A stretch of DNA of 64,000 nt from Kuschelorhynchus macadamiae (taxonomy: Eukaryota > Arthropoda > Insecta > Coleoptera > Curculionidae): the NCBI GenBank assembly GCA_030620095.1, contig JAUTXW010000059.1, positions 883,501-947,500 of the forward strand. The letters run 5' to 3'. A program made the position numbers and the translations under genes. Positions 51,602 through 64,000 of the stretch are shown piece after piece. The notes below the pieces were generated by a model. The model searched no databases. It was not told the origin of the DNA and saw only the letters and a program-made list of their open reading frames with translations. Positions within the stretch are counted from its first letter, which is position 1. Each line of letters opens with the position of its first letter.

Positions 51602-53137
51602 CAGGGTGGTCCAACAGTCCGGTCAAGTCCAATAGCTCCGTTATTGTGGGAATTTTCGATTATACAGGGTTGAGGATCAGTTTGCCTCAAACCAAACTTG
51701 CATTTTTTAAAATGGAACACCCTGTATATTGTTTTACTTTCAGATTTCTTCCTTTCTGGCCATTCACCCAATATAGGGTATGACTCTATACAGAGTCATT
51801 CCAGATTTCGAAAATATCAGAGGCAGATTTGAGGCCCTGTATTTTTCTTAATGCGTTGGCATAAATAATTTTAGCACGGTAAAAGCTTCCAAATGTGGTC
51901 TTCTTTCAACTGCGATACTTTTCTTTAGTATTCTTTGATAAAGGTGTACAGGGTAAAATAAAAATTCTGGATGCAAATTTTCTCGATTAATTTAAATGGA
52001 ACGCCCTGAATATTTTCATATTTTTAGATTCCTCCCTTTTGGACCATTCACCCAATATAGGGTTTGTAGGGTCTATACAGAATTGTTTAAGATTTATCGC
52101 CACTTTTCGAAAATATTAGAGGTACATTTGATGTTAAGAGACAACATATTTTGACTAGTTGTGCGAGTAAAATGAGGTTTTTCAGTAGTGTCATCAACCT
52201 TCCACAAAAAATGAATATTGTCAATAGACATAATTTTCATTATTACGCCACTGAAAATCCACACGATATTCTCACAACTAGTCAAAATATGTGATCTCTT
52301 AGCGTCTGGGGTGGAATTGTTGGAAATTTTGTCATAGGTTCGCATTTTTTTGAAGTAAGGCTTACTGCACACCGATTTCTCCAGAGAAGATTTGAACACT
52401 ATTATACCAAATCCCTATTAATGTCCGTGATCAAATATCGTTGTTTATGCATGACGGTGCCCCATTTCACCATACGGCTGACATTCATGCATTTCTTAAT
52501 GAACAATTTCAAGAATGCTGGATAGGAAAAGGAGGAGCGTTTGCATGGCCGCCTGGATACCCCCCCTTGACAAAAATGAACTTTTTTCTTTGGGGCTTTA
52601 TTACAAATTTAGTCTATCAAACACCTCCGACTAAGGAAGAATCCGAAGTGTATTTAATAATATCAATTTTAATACATCAAAAGATGTTAGCGTATCTTTT
52701 GAAAATCGTTTAAATATTTGTGTCGAATAAAACGGTGGTCATTTCGAACATCTAATTAAGTAGTTTTTGCTGTTTTATACGATTTGATACTTAGTATTGC
52801 TTTTTGATTGTTATTATTTTTTTGTATTTTTACATTCAATTACTCTAGGTGGACAATTTAACAACTAGTTCAAACTAGTTTTCCTAGCTAAGTCCTAGCT
52901 GACCTAACTAGTTTAAAACAGGTTTGGCTCGGTAGTTTTTGTATATTCTACATTTCCCGTCTCTTCAAACCGTTGCATAATCTTTCAAAACGCTGCTTGG
53001 GTTTTTACCATGCTAAAATGATTTATGCTAACGCATTAAAAAATTACAGGATAGGACTCTACAATTTTCGTATAACATTTTTCTAATTCCCACAATAACC
53101 GAGCTATTGGACTTAAACTTACTATAGAGCCACCCTG
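51602..53137 (+). mobile_element. Tc1/mariner-like element, 1.54 kb
   Basis: Left end CAGGGTGG at 51,602 and right end CCACCCTG ending 53,137, each flanked by TA, the Tc1/mariner target duplication. Terminal repeats extend inward with AAGTCCAATAGCTC and TTATTGTGGGAATT inverted at both ends, then TAATGCGTTGGCATAAAT-like blocks. The left part also has an internal direct duplication (51,711-51,805 and 51,996-52,090, both with CCATTCACCCAATATAGGGT). Encodes the relic transposase below. Confidence 0.7.
52160..52713 (+). pseudogene. Tc1/mariner-superfamily transposase, C-terminal relic
   Basis: VNRHNFHYYATENPHDI, stop, SLSVWGGIVGNFVIGSHFF, then after a shift FMHDGAPFHH (second catalytic Asp context), WIGKGGAFAWPPGYPPLT and MNFFLWGFITNLVY. 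In intact members the stretch after WPP reads Ser-Pro-Asp-Leu; here the Asp is lost. Same family as the 26.5-kb relic, which supplies the part missing here. One stop (52,291 region) and two frameshifts. 52,133-52,197 is an inverted copy of 52,243-52,303, replacing the first Asp motif. Confidence 0.75.
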
Positions 53138-56100
53138 TATATACAAAAAATAAAACAAAATTGGCAAAAAAGTGCATTTTCTGTTTTCAGTTAGACTAAT
53201 AGGGCTTCGCATTCGCAAACAGAGATTTTTTACTTTTTTGTATCGATTGTAACGATTCGATTTGATTGTTCTCAAATAATCGTCAGCGCAAAATTTTGTT
53301 TATACATACAAACACACACACACCCCTACAGACATCTCATTTTTCTTCGTTTTTCGTGCTCTAGGGACGTAAAAAAATCCCAACTTTTTGATTTAAAAAT
53401 TTGTTTGTTGTTCGTTTAAATGGTTTCAGTTTTTTTTCAAAAAATGCGAGTTGACATGCAAAACAAAATAAGTTCGTATACAAATGTATGTTTAGAAGCC
53501 ACTCCCATCTCATGGAGATTTGGAATCATAATATCAAAGAAAATTTCTGAGCTTAAAATATCATTTTGTCTTTTGAAATAAAGTTGTAAAACTTACGTTG
53601 ACGTGAAACACAATTTTGATACCTAAAATGGCAATTCCCTTCACTTAACTTTTATATATTTCCAGTGCAATCTATTCCTATATTTTTAAGAAAGCGTTAT
53701 TATTTCCTTCTTCTTGATTTACTAGACAGTTTTGTTATACAAAAAAAAATTGTTTTACTAATAAATAATTCAGAAATGAAAGTTGCATGCTGTTTAAAAT
53801 TTTCTCGTTGCAATCTCACTGTTACCAAGAGGATCTAAAGAGTTTGGGATGTTTTTCCCCAACATTAATCTAGGATATTAGTATACTAGCATTTCAAATT
53901 TTTTATGTGTATTAAATTAACGATACATCAGCAATAAAAATAAGAATGTCTTTTAAGAAGCATTAACACAATTTGTTTTTATATACCCGCAATATTAGCG
54001 TAGAAAAGCAAATACATCTACTCCAAAGTGCATTTTCCCATCGACGCCAGATACTTCTATTCTACCGAAATTATACACTTGACATATTTTATTTGATACA
54101 AAAAGATCTCGGAAATTACTTAGCTCTCACATGGCCATTATTTCTTGCCACATTCGGTGGGAAAATGCATTAGGGCTTTTTGGCTGCTCTCCAGAGGGAA
54201 AAATCGACAGGTTGAGGCGAACTGGCCACTTTGCCGACCTCTTGAATGCCGCCTTCCTTACGATTGATGGAAATAGCCGAGACTGAGCCGTTACCTGGGA
54301 ATTTTACTGCAAATTCGAATTTTGTTTAGGAAATTATCTATAGTTTGCAGCCTGTATGGATTCACATAAAGTAAAAAATCTGATATGTTACAATGCATTT
54401 TTAAGTACAAGTAAAAATGAAATAATTAGCGCATTTCAGCTAAGTTCATTATAGCTATTAACGTATTAAGGATATTATAAGGTGTATATACTACGTATAC
54501 CCGTGGTGCCTTTAACGTTTAATGTCCGCCTTTAAGGTTTAATGAAGTAAAATATTTTTAAATTGAGAAAAATCTAGTTTTAATAATAATAAACCAAATT
54601 GTGATTTATAATAACTTAGTGCATTATTTTTCTATAATAATGCCGTAGGGGTTATTGTTCTATAATAATGCCCTATCGTGTAATTTCTTATATAAATGAC
54701 TTTGAAATAATGTCATTATTTGTCACATAATAAACTAATCGCACATTAAAATCCTTAAACCGATTTTGTCTGGTATTTGCTATCAACTGCTCTCAAAGAA
54801 GTTTTTAGATTAAATTCCTCTAACCCTAAAAAGGAGATATGTAAACTAATATTGTAAATATACTTGGCTAATTTACCTCTTGACACTACAGTTCAAACAA
54901 AAAAAAACAAAAAACACTTACTTAAAGCTAGTATATTAACCTAGAAGCAGCCACAAAATAATGAAATAATCGGCACTTTATTTATGTAGGAACCAGGTAT
55001 CCCGTATAAAGCTAAATATAAAAATAAAACCAAAATTGGTTTAATTTTTTATTTCTTGTATACCAAAGAAAGCTCCGATATCATGCTGACACCACTAACC
55101 TATTTATTATTCTTATTAGAATTACGTTCATTTGGTAAAGAATCCTCGGAATGAAATATATGTTAGAACTTTCAAAATTTGGGTAGCGTGCGTATAAATT
55201 ATTATCTTTTCAGTAGAGGAACTACAAATTGTGTGCCTCTCTGAAGGTTTCGACAAAGGGCCCATAATCCCCCCAAAAGTCATTCATAGTTTTGCATGCT
55301 CCTTTAATACCCCAAAAACAGGGCCGGGAAATAGGCGATGTCTAAAAAAATGCTGGCCCGGTCTCCTGTCTCCCGCCCCGCGGTATAGTAATCCCGCTAC
55401 TGTCTTCTTTTCGATCTTAATCAATTTTCACCTCTCCTAAAATATTTGAGGAGATATTTGCGAATTTTTGGACACTTGCCAAAATAAAAAGTCCGTCTTA
55501 TTAAAATATTTATCTTGACGACATCTCAGACAGAACCACAACAAATAAAAAATTTTGTTTAAAAATTAAAAATGCGTGCATTTTTTCAATCTCTAAAAAT
55601 CAGGGAAAGCTTTTCTCTGGTTAAAGAAACAGAGACGATGGTCAATTTATATTGTAATCTTTTAATACCTGCAGATGTAACAAAATAGGAAGGATTTTCA
55701 TAGAATTGTGTGATAATGTAGTATTTTTAGTTTGGTAGGTAGTATAATACCGCGCAGTAATGAGGCAAGTTACAATTACAATTGTTACATAATATATAAC
55801 TTTAAATCGGATATCAATCTAATGAAATAATATAACTAAATGCTTAAGGCTAACCATAATCAATGTTGCTTACAAATAGCAACATGAATAAATAAATCCT
55901 TTTTATAAATCTGGTAAGCATTACTTTAAAAGAATATAAGAGAATGGTTTTTAGCGATCATCACATAATAAACTTCAATTGCAAAATGTCATCCCAAAAA
56001 TATGTATTACATTTAGCCTAATAGAAACTCTATTAGGCTAAAGAAATTACTATTTTATCTTTGAAAGATTCAGTCTTCAGCAAAGGCGTCAACTATAGGA

Positions 56101-58175
56101 TCTTTGGTGTGTTAAAGAATACCGTGAGTACAATTTTTGCTTGCGCAATATTCCATGGCAACTTTTATGTAAGAAATGTTTAAATTAAGAATATTTGCAC
56201 AACTACTAGGAACCCTGTGAGTTGGTAGTAAGCAATACATTCCAGGATGTGCCAAAACTAACTTTACCTACTTACATTATATATAATGTATGTTGCGAAT
56301 TCTTTTGTATAAATCTCCCTTTATGTTTATAAATTAAATGTTTTAAAAAATTTAAAAATCTTGTCAAGAATCTAAAATATGTTCAGGTGTGTAAATGTTA
56401 TAATTTTACGTAATTCGATTTAGATTTTTTTATACATAATTTATTAGAGTTCGACATGCCTTTTTTTAACTGAAAAAAAGTTTATCCATAAACGGAATAC
56501 GTGTCAGTCTTTAGATTTTTTACGTTCTCCATATCTGTTCCATCTACGGTTTTTAACACCTTTAAGAACCTGCTCAGTGCTTTTAAGAGAAATTCTGGTT
56601 TTTCGCCCTTTCCCTAATGGTGGTGAAAATATTCACCTCAAATGGCCAGTTCATCCTGGAAGAATTTCGTGCCCCATGAAGCGTTTATTGTCTGGAGGCC
56701 AGGTATTTTACAAGTAAGTTTCTAAGAGCACTAGGTTATTGGCAGACTCAGGTTTTGCTGTATAATATTTAAGTATTGCTTTTGTTATTTTCAAGTTCCA
56801 TATAATATTTTCCACACGTCAATTCCAGATTTGTCAGTGCCGTCAGACGTTTACATTTACGTCCGAGTTCCAAATCGAGTTTAGAAAAAAAAGTAATACA
56901 TTGTTTTCATATATCAATAATTGTCGCTTTTTCGAGATGGACCATGCCAGTATAAGTACTTTGACAGAACAGGTTTTTCAACCCGACATAAGTATAAAAA
57001 GTTGCAAAAATCTCTTCTAATATGCTTTGAGGGATGGTAAAGAACTTAAAGTTAATCAAAACTCTACAAATATTAGGGCGAAATGGGTTAATTTTCTAGC
57101 AACGGAGAGTTTTTGTTATTTTATTAATAATTTTATATCTTGAAAATCTATAAAGTTAAAAATTCTATAATCTATGTTAATATAAACTTTTTCGCTACTT
57201 TTATAAAACATATATCTCCACTTATTTTTGCAAATTTTTGATCATCGATCATTAAAACTGGACTAAAGACTGCACGTCTTAAAACAGATTACATTTTTCT
57301 CGAAATTGACTATTTCAATCAAAAATTATCAACAGATAATTTTACTGTATTTTTACCCTTTCTTACAAACTTAAAAATGTTACCTATATCTACGCCTAAG
57401 CTTCAGTGAAAAAGTTGTTATAATTTGCAAAATATAACCCTTGCCTTGTTATTAGAATGCATCTAGTTTTAAGTAAATATTTATTGGAAATACAAAAAGA
57501 AATCTACAACATTTTAAAAACTTTTACACCCTGTACCCTCAAAATAAAGCCTTTGCGGACCCATGTTAATATGAACTTTTTATTTTAAAATGAATCTACA
57601 CGCTATCATCCTGAATACTGAGTTTTGTATTATGATATTTTCAATAATTTTTTTATCATGATAAACAGATAAATATACTTCTGCAGAAAGATAAGTAATG
57701 CAAATTACACAATAAAATACATAGAAATAAATACTGAAATTTTTCTTATAGGTTACATCTCGTGCCTGCTAATCCATTTTTAAAGAAAAAAAATTATTAC
57801 CCCACATCCGAATTAACTTCCCGATACGAAAACAAAATATCTAAATTTTAATAAAATGGAAACGTCTCTTTTTATTACGTTGAAAAATATCTAAGTTGTA
57901 GTTACGGGACTTGAAAACCATCAATCACCGAAAGCAAACAAATCTGGTTCGTAATAAATTCCATCCCCTGGATACCAGGATAATAATGGAGGACCTGTTA
58001 GAAAATGCTCGTTCAGATTGGTGCTATAAAAATGTTTATTTCAAACGTGCAAATACATTTTAGCTAACTAATAAAAAGACTTAAGAAGCAATAAAACTGC
58101 ATCGCAAATATTTGAGAAACAAGCAATTTTTATGGTTTTAGTTTTTTTTATTACCCATGAAAAATTGTGATTTTT
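53138..58175. other. Anonymous DNA
   Basis: No recognised gene. 53,270-53,400 has CACACACACACCCC and CTCTAGGGACGTAAAAA in an R165-tail-like order. Less AT-rich blocks at 54,180-54,300 and 55,240-55,400 could be conserved non-coding elements; their short frames show no recognisable protein. Confidence 0.4.
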
Positions 58176-58324
58176 ACTTTCCTGGTAAAAGGAAAATATT
58201 GTAATTGCGGAAAAATCACCTTTCGAGATTATTTCAAATCTTCACGTTTCAGGGTCCCTAGATGGTGAAAAACATATTTTCTCAATTCCATCGGTCTGTC
58301 TGTCTGTTCGCGTAGTCTAAGGTT

Positions 58325-60645
58325 TGTTATTAGAAATATATACCCTGATGTGTTATTTGACGATGACAAATATATGTTAGTTAATATATACATTGATAAA
58401 TCGCAAATCTGTTATTTAGCTAAATCGCGTGCCGATGCTGTTAAATAATATAAATTAGAATTAACTTTTTTGATCAATTCCCCGATGAAAATCGAACGTT
58501 AGCTGAGAGAATATGACCCAAGGAATTGGAAAAATATTGGTTGCTTACTTTCCCCTAAGCACAACTATGAAGTTGCCAGGTGTAAACAGGTGAGCAAGCG
58601 TTATTAATATACCCTCTTCAGTTATTTAATCGATGTTTTTATGAAATGAAAGGTTATTTTATTCCTTAGCCAACAGTATTAGGTTACCTTAGCAAAAGTT
58701 TGTCACCTCCATGTCTAGATTTTAGATGTTAAGTTTCAAGCGCGAGCGGGGAGAGTGACAGAAAAGCGTTACGCCCACCAGTCCATGCGACGGAGAGGGA
58801 TGCAGAGAGCCAGGTGTGCATCAGCTGTGAAGGTTAAAGTCGGCTGGAATTCGATACACCTTATGTTATCGAAGGACCTCTTCAACCAAGCCCTAGGGAT
58901 TTTGTCGGAAGTCTCAAAAATTACCGTTTGAAAGAAGCCCTAATACAATTCTTAGCTATTTACTGGAAAAACGATAATTTAAGATCAATAATCCAAAACA
59001 AAAATACTTTTATACAGTCGGAAACCACGAAGTATGACAAAAAATATTATTTATATCAACATGAAGATGCAAATACGCGGATGTTTGATATATAAAAAGC
59101 GCCACCAAGTTTAAAAATATTGGTCAGAGCGAATGATACCTATGTCTTAGAAATTTTACTGGCCAATATCCAGATAAGTTCTTCAGACTCAAATTTGGTT
59201 GGCGGGTTCATCGTCAAAGAAAAGCTACTTACCAGATTGACAAATTCGGTTGGCGGGTTCATCAAAGATCTTGATTGCACTAATTGTACTGAGCTGGAGA
59301 TGAAGTTGGGTCCTATTTTATGTCTGGGTCTGCCAGCTCTCCATGCATTTACTCAGACTTTTAAAAATATTTTTAAGATAAACGGATTTCCAGGAAACAT
59401 TTACATCATTGACAGACTCAGTACTTTTTTTCGTCGAAGAGGAATTGAATATGTTGAGGAGTTTGGTTCCCCTATTTATAGGATCAATCATTGTATAAGC
59501 GTCAATAGCGCTAGATATCGCGTGTTTCAAAAAACATATGAAACGAAAAAAGACAAAGAGCAATTTATGAAGAACATTAAAGGCATTGACTCCAGTCTGA
59601 TCCCACAATCAATGTAAACTCGATGTGGCTTCATGAAACTGATGCATGCTGAGTCAAACTAAGTCCTAAAGAGCGCAGTTGGTTTTTGGATGGCGAATTT
59701 GAAGCCAACGTGGTTCGTAGGGACCCAACACCTCTATAGTTTGAGGATATTCTCATCGAAATAAAATATAAAGAAAACGATGAAGAATTAAATTAATTTT
59801 GTTATAGGCACTTCTGACGAGTCAGAATCAGAACAAGTTTCTTACAGAAAAAAAATTCAATAAGATATTTTGCTATTGGTAAATTAACGTGTGATTAAAA
59901 AAATTGATATCATTAAAAAAAATTTAACCTGAATTTCACCAGTATTTAATCTATAGGGCTGACTTACAGCATCGGAAAAATCTCCTTTTGCAAAATGTTC
60001 ATTTCGGAACAGAAAAACTTTTTATTTCATAATTATGTATTGTTGTTGAAAAATAAATGTGTAAGTAAAAAAACATATTATTATTAATATTTTATCTGAC
60101 TTGAATCCAATATTTGATCAACTTACATGATTGGAAAAATGTTCTTTCAGAAGAACTTTTTGCATCCCTGTCTGTCGCATGGAGTGTGCATCACTCTCCA
60201 CGCCCGCCCTTAAAACTTAACATATAAAATCTAGACAACCATGGATGTGACACACTTCTGCTAAGACAACCTAATACTGTTGGGTAGGGGATAAAATAAC
60301 TTTTCATTTCATAAAAAAATTATTAAATAAGTGATGAGGGTATATTAATAACGCTTGCACACCTGTTTATACCTTGCAACTTCATAGTTAAGCTGAGGGG
60401 AAAGTAGGCAAACTATATTTTTCCAATTGCTTGTGTCATATTTTCTCAGCTAATGCTCGATTTTTATAAATCGGGTAAGTTGATCAAAAAAAGTTAATTA
60501 GAATTTATATTAATTAAAAGCATCGGCACCCGATTTAGCTAGTTAGCATTTGTGATTTATTAATGTACGTATTATCTAACATATAATCTTTGTCATCGTC
60601 AAATATCAGATGAGGGTAAATATTTCTAATATCAGATCTTGTACT
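58325..60645. mobile_element. 2.3-kb element with ~480-bp terminal inverted repeats
   Basis: 58,325-58,806 and 60,162-60,645 are inverted copies: TATTTGACGATGACAAA, GCCGATGCT, TATGAAGTTGCAAGGT-type, CAAGCGTTATTAATATACCCTC and ATCCATG/CTAGATTTT blocks occur in both. They are ~80 percent alike by eye. It sits inside R165 copy d. Flanks GCGTAG and GCGGTATAG may be a decayed duplication. The middle carries the nuclease-like pseudogene below. Superfamily unknown. Confidence 0.7.
58858..59796 (+). pseudogene. FEN1/PIN-like nuclease-fold family protein, decayed
   Basis: One plus-strand frame is readable almost throughout: NYRLKEALIQFLAIYWKNDN, YLYQHEDANTRMFDI stop (59,093-59,095), LVRANDTYVLEILLANIQ, LGPILCLGLPALHAFTQTF, then NSARYRVFQKTYETKKDKEQ, and after a shift NSMWLHETDA stop VKLSPKERSWFLDGEFE and a final segment to 59,796. 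I know this order from repeat-borne animal proteins that read HEEADTK, ANDTDVLV and LHAxTGCD, acidic motifs arranged as in FEN1/PIN-like nucleases. Here the acidic positions are eroded: HEDANTR, ANDTYVL and HAFTQTF. The link to FEN1/PIN folds is from recollection, not alignment. It is the only coding content of its element. Confidence 0.6.
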
Positions 60646-61530
60646 AGCGGTATAGCTAAAAAACTACTTACCCGATTGACTTCTAAAATTAAGGAATCAG
60701 AATGGCGGCCTAGTAAAACGTAAAAAAAATATTTTTAAAAAACTACTTATCCAATTTATCCCAAATTTTGCACAAACATTAAGTATTTGTTTCAATCAAT
60801 TGGTAAAATTTTGGTACGGATCCAAGATGGCAGAACAAAATGGGGGCATAATAATTGTGGAATAGGGATCAACTAGTAAAATTGTGCTACTAATTCAAGA
60901 TGGTAGAACAAAATGCCGGCCAAATAAAAAGTTTGTAATCGTGAAAAAATCACCCTTTCTAACTTAAAAACTACTTACCAGATTGACTTCAAATTTTAGT
61001 CAAAAAATAAGGGGTCATAAAAAATTAATTATCCAAATTTTGCACAAAAATCAAGTCCTAATAAAATATTTAGCAAATCAGCTTAAAAATACCACTTATT
61101 AAATTAATTTCACTTTGTGTAAGAATTAAGTGTAATATAGAGATACACTGGTAAAGTTGTGGACGAATTTAAGATGGCGAAACAAAATGGCGGGCAAATA
61201 AAATTTTTAGAAATCGACATAAAAAATCTTTTTGAATAGACTATAAATTTTGCAGAAAAATTTGATGTGAAAATAGAATAAACTATTACGAATTCAACAT
61301 GACGTAACAAAATGGCGGTATGTGTCAATCTAAAAACTACTTATTAAATTTATTTTAAATTATGTCCAAAATTCAAGTATGGTATAGCTAGAAAGAAAAT
61401 GATAAAATAGTGATAGGAATCCAATATGATGGCATCCAGTAAAAATTTTTGAAAAGACAGTATATGTAACACATATATACTTTTACTATATACTAAACTA
61501 AATTGGGTCACACTTCACTATTCCTAACAA

Positions 61531-64000
61531 ATGTTCTGGACTGTTTGTATATTGGTAAATATGTTTATTTTCAAGTTGTAAAAATCGAAGAATACATGCT
61601 TATATACACTTTACCAATTTTTATATAATATTTCAACTTTTTAATTTTTTTTGTCGCATTAATTTGCATACAACTCGAGAATATTTTTACGAATTATAAG
61701 TAAGTAGTAGATAAATACGTTTCTTCAACAATGCAACAACAAAAGAAACTCAAAAAATATGTACAGATTCTTTTTCGTAATTTTTAAGAACCCCCATATA
61801 ACGATACTACAACTGGTTAACATCAAAAATTTCAAATAATATATTTAATGCATAAAAAAGTTCATAATGCATGCCACTTCATGAAAAAACATTCCAGATA
61901 AAATATTAGCTTTTAAGCTAATTGTGCATGAAAAAGTGAAAAATTATACTCAAATTTATCAGATTATTTTCCACTCAGAGACTTGTTAGACAGACATTTG
62001 CGTAAATAGATTAACGTTTTTTTATTAATTAATCGAAAAAGGCAATCGCTAATATTTAGCAGTTATACTGACCTGTGTCGAATGTAATAATAAAACACAT
62101 TTAACATGCTTGGGGTAACGTGGTACACAGGTGATACACTGTATATTTTGGTCGGTGGCCATCCGTTGTACAATACTGATTAAATAATAGGTGAATAAAT
62201 AAAATGCAAATCTTGTATGTAATAGTAGTACATAATATATTGACCAAATAGCTACAGTGATAGTGATGCATACCTGCATCACGGCGTACCATGGTGTCGC
62301 ATTCGTCCATAATTTTATATAGGGGTTTACAAAGTTCTTGTCTTCCTTAATATCTTATTTCTAAAAATAACTCTAATAAAGATTTATATATCAGGTTCAC
62401 GAAAAAAACATAAAAACTTTTCTAGTCAAGTAAAAATACATGTTACTCCTACCAATGACATAACGTCATTACTGTGCATTTAATCTACAGTGCTAAACAA
62501 TTTATTTGACTGCACTTTGCTGTTACTGAATAACGATCCAAATAAGGGCAGTCGTAGAAAAAAAATAGTATTCAAATAGCATTTAATAGATATTAATTAC
62601 TCGGATGAATTGCGAAGTAAATGTGATTAACAGATAAATAATTTTTAACGTTTCTTTTTTGGTAGCCACCGGTGGTATATAAAGCAATAATGAAAAATTA
62701 TTCACAAGGAAATTATAACATGAACTTCCTAAATGAAATTGATGAAAAGAACTGACGGAATAAATAATAGTTGAAATGCTTCCTATAAATGTTTTAATAC
62801 AATTTTTTTATGGCTACACTACCGCTTTAATGAAAAATTATTCACCAGAGCCATCTTGCATCGCTAGTGGTGCATTTTTAAAAATAAAGCTCAAGGGCAT
62901 GATAAAACATTGTTTTGTGCATCTCTTATACATATTTTATACAAGCTCAGTTTAAACAGGAACAAAAATTTTAATAGTAGCTTAGAAGGTTATTACTTCA
63001 TACAGAATAAGCATTAAGTTGCAAAATAGTGTATAAATAGGTAGTGCCTAAGTTAGAAATAGCAGAGAGTTAGTATTGGAATATTTACAGTTTTTCTATA
63101 TTTTGTCGGAATTATTAGTCTACGCAAGATTAACTAGTAGCAATATACAATATAGAGATGTTTATAGTAAATAATTATATTTTGGTTTTACTTATGTATA
63201 CCCTATATTCAAAATACAATAAACATATTTACTAATACGTTACGTATTATAACACCATAAACAAGGAGTAGATACGATTTGCATGTTGATTGTAAATTCA
63301 ATCGTTAAAACGTTAAAAATTTTAAAAAAACTATTGTAGGACGTAATAATCGTTTAGACCCACTCGTTTTTTTTGTGAATTTGTACTGTACAAAATATAC
63401 CATATTTTCTTCGCAAAATCAAAGTGATACTTTACATTTTTGACTCTAAATCCTTAGTTATTGCAAAATATCTAAATATAATCAGCGATTCTGCTCTAAA
63501 TTCCTTTCTTCCTTATTTGTACAATTTTAGTCATATAATATAACGTGTCTGTAAAAGAGTAGCGATTTTCCGTTCCCGTATGTTTCCGTACCGCTCCTGC
63601 TGTCCCGCGTTAGTTTGACTCTTCGATGATAGAATATTTAAAAAAAATGTTGTCCTGTAATTGTAATACTGTTTATTTGAAAATACGAGTAATTATAAAA
63701 CTCTAGGTCTTGACCTGTTTGTAAAATATAGTACGAAAATATATAATTACAGAAGTTAAATAGACTACAATTAAATTAAATTTACAACTTGCAAATTATA
63801 TTTTTGAGTAATAATTGAAACCTCACATTTTTAACTAACAACTAATAGTAGTGCTTTATTTTTGAATCCTATTTTTTGTGTTGATAATATAAGGCAAAAG
63901 TATTAAACTTTATCAAATTATAAATATGCTCTATTTTGAAATATCGTATCTTAATTTGTGAAAAAAAAACCGTCAAATAGAATTACGGAATTGACTCTGT
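61531..64000. other. Anonymous AT-rich DNA
   Basis: No gene or element recognised; short frames near 62,049-62,310 on the minus strand have no recognisable content. Confidence 0.45.

Larger units (their letters stand above)
58176..61530 (-). repeat. R165 repeat, copy d, split by a nested element
   Basis: Tail at 58,176-58,318 (terminal hairpin remnant CTTTCCTGGTAAAAGGAAAA, then GGTCCCTAGATGG and CGGTCTGTCTGTCTG). Monomers resume at ~60,646 with ACTACTTACCCGATTGACTT and CAAGATGGCAGAACAAAATG, running to TTCACTATTCCTAACAAA. The break lies between the GTCTGTCTGTT tail block and the TATAGCTAAAAAACT block that are contiguous in copies a and b. Confidence 0.8.

Noticed and set aside
52094..52399. 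101-codon minus-strand frame
   Set aside because: Antisense of the transposase relic; it is open partly because the region is an inverted duplication.
55231..55440. 69-codon frame in a GC-richer block
   Set aside because: Composition-driven, no recognisable domain or start context; kept only as a possible conserved block.
59318..59608. 96-codon minus-strand frame
   Set aside because: Antisense of the nuclease-like pseudogene, no recognisable content.

Overview
The window reads as repeat-dense, gene-poor nuclear DNA of an arthropod, most probably an insect. It is very AT-rich, holds seven long (TA)n arrays, and every protein I can recognise belongs to a mobile element: an errantivirus-type Ty3/gypsy element with an env gene, Penelope-like elements (PLEs), Jockey/CR1-like and RTE-like LINEs, Tc1/mariner-type transposase fragments, a hAT-type MITE, and two repeat-borne families of uncharacterised proteins. 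I find no complete host gene, tRNA, rRNA or CRISPR array. All calls come from reading the sequence; no database search was run.

Layout. 1-1638: 5' part of a minus-strand errantivirus-like element (broken gag, a leader with four hairpin repeats, tRNA-Ser-type primer site, LTR) ending in a 525-bp (TA)n array. 2164-3657: PLE fragments in head-to-head arrangement. 4.6-13.8 kb: two copies of an unclassified repeat built from ~165-bp monomers (here R165), a small MITE, RTE-like LINE pieces, a THAP-like exon remnant, a ~135-bp tandem array, and a 224/208-bp tandem repeat with a hammerhead-like motif. 14-19 kb is mostly anonymous. 19.2-30 kb: LINE relics on both strands, R165 copies, two ~2-kb fold-back elements, a hAT MITE nested in a LINE, and a transposase relic. 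31.2-34.9 kb: repeat X bounded by (TA)n on both sides, a 0.55-kb inverted repeat, and a truncated repeat-borne gene cut by a PLE 3' end.

34,894-49,080 is the most striking structure: two 3.7-kb inverted arms, each carrying a PLE relic and repeat X, face each other across a 6.49-kb minus-strand errantivirus-type element (38,598-45,087). Its LTRs differ at only about 3 of 290 positions, and its env exon is open, but its gag is largely deleted and its pol has a one-base frameshift and an internal deletion. 51.6-53.1 kb is a Tc1/mariner-like element delimited by TA. 53.1-58.2 kb is anonymous. 58.2-61.5 kb is a reversed R165 copy split by a 2.3-kb element with ~480-bp inverted termini that carries a decayed gene resembling a FEN1/PIN-like nuclease-fold family. 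61.5-64 kb is anonymous.

These elements do not form a pathway. The recurring theme is inverted duplication: about ten fold-back structures, from ~65 bp to 3.7 kb, occur in unrelated element classes, several beside (TA)n tracts. Best candidates for something undescribed are the tandem hammerhead-like (retrozyme-like) unit, the leader hairpin array of the errantivirus family, the nuclease-like cargo element with long termini, and the fold-back process itself.
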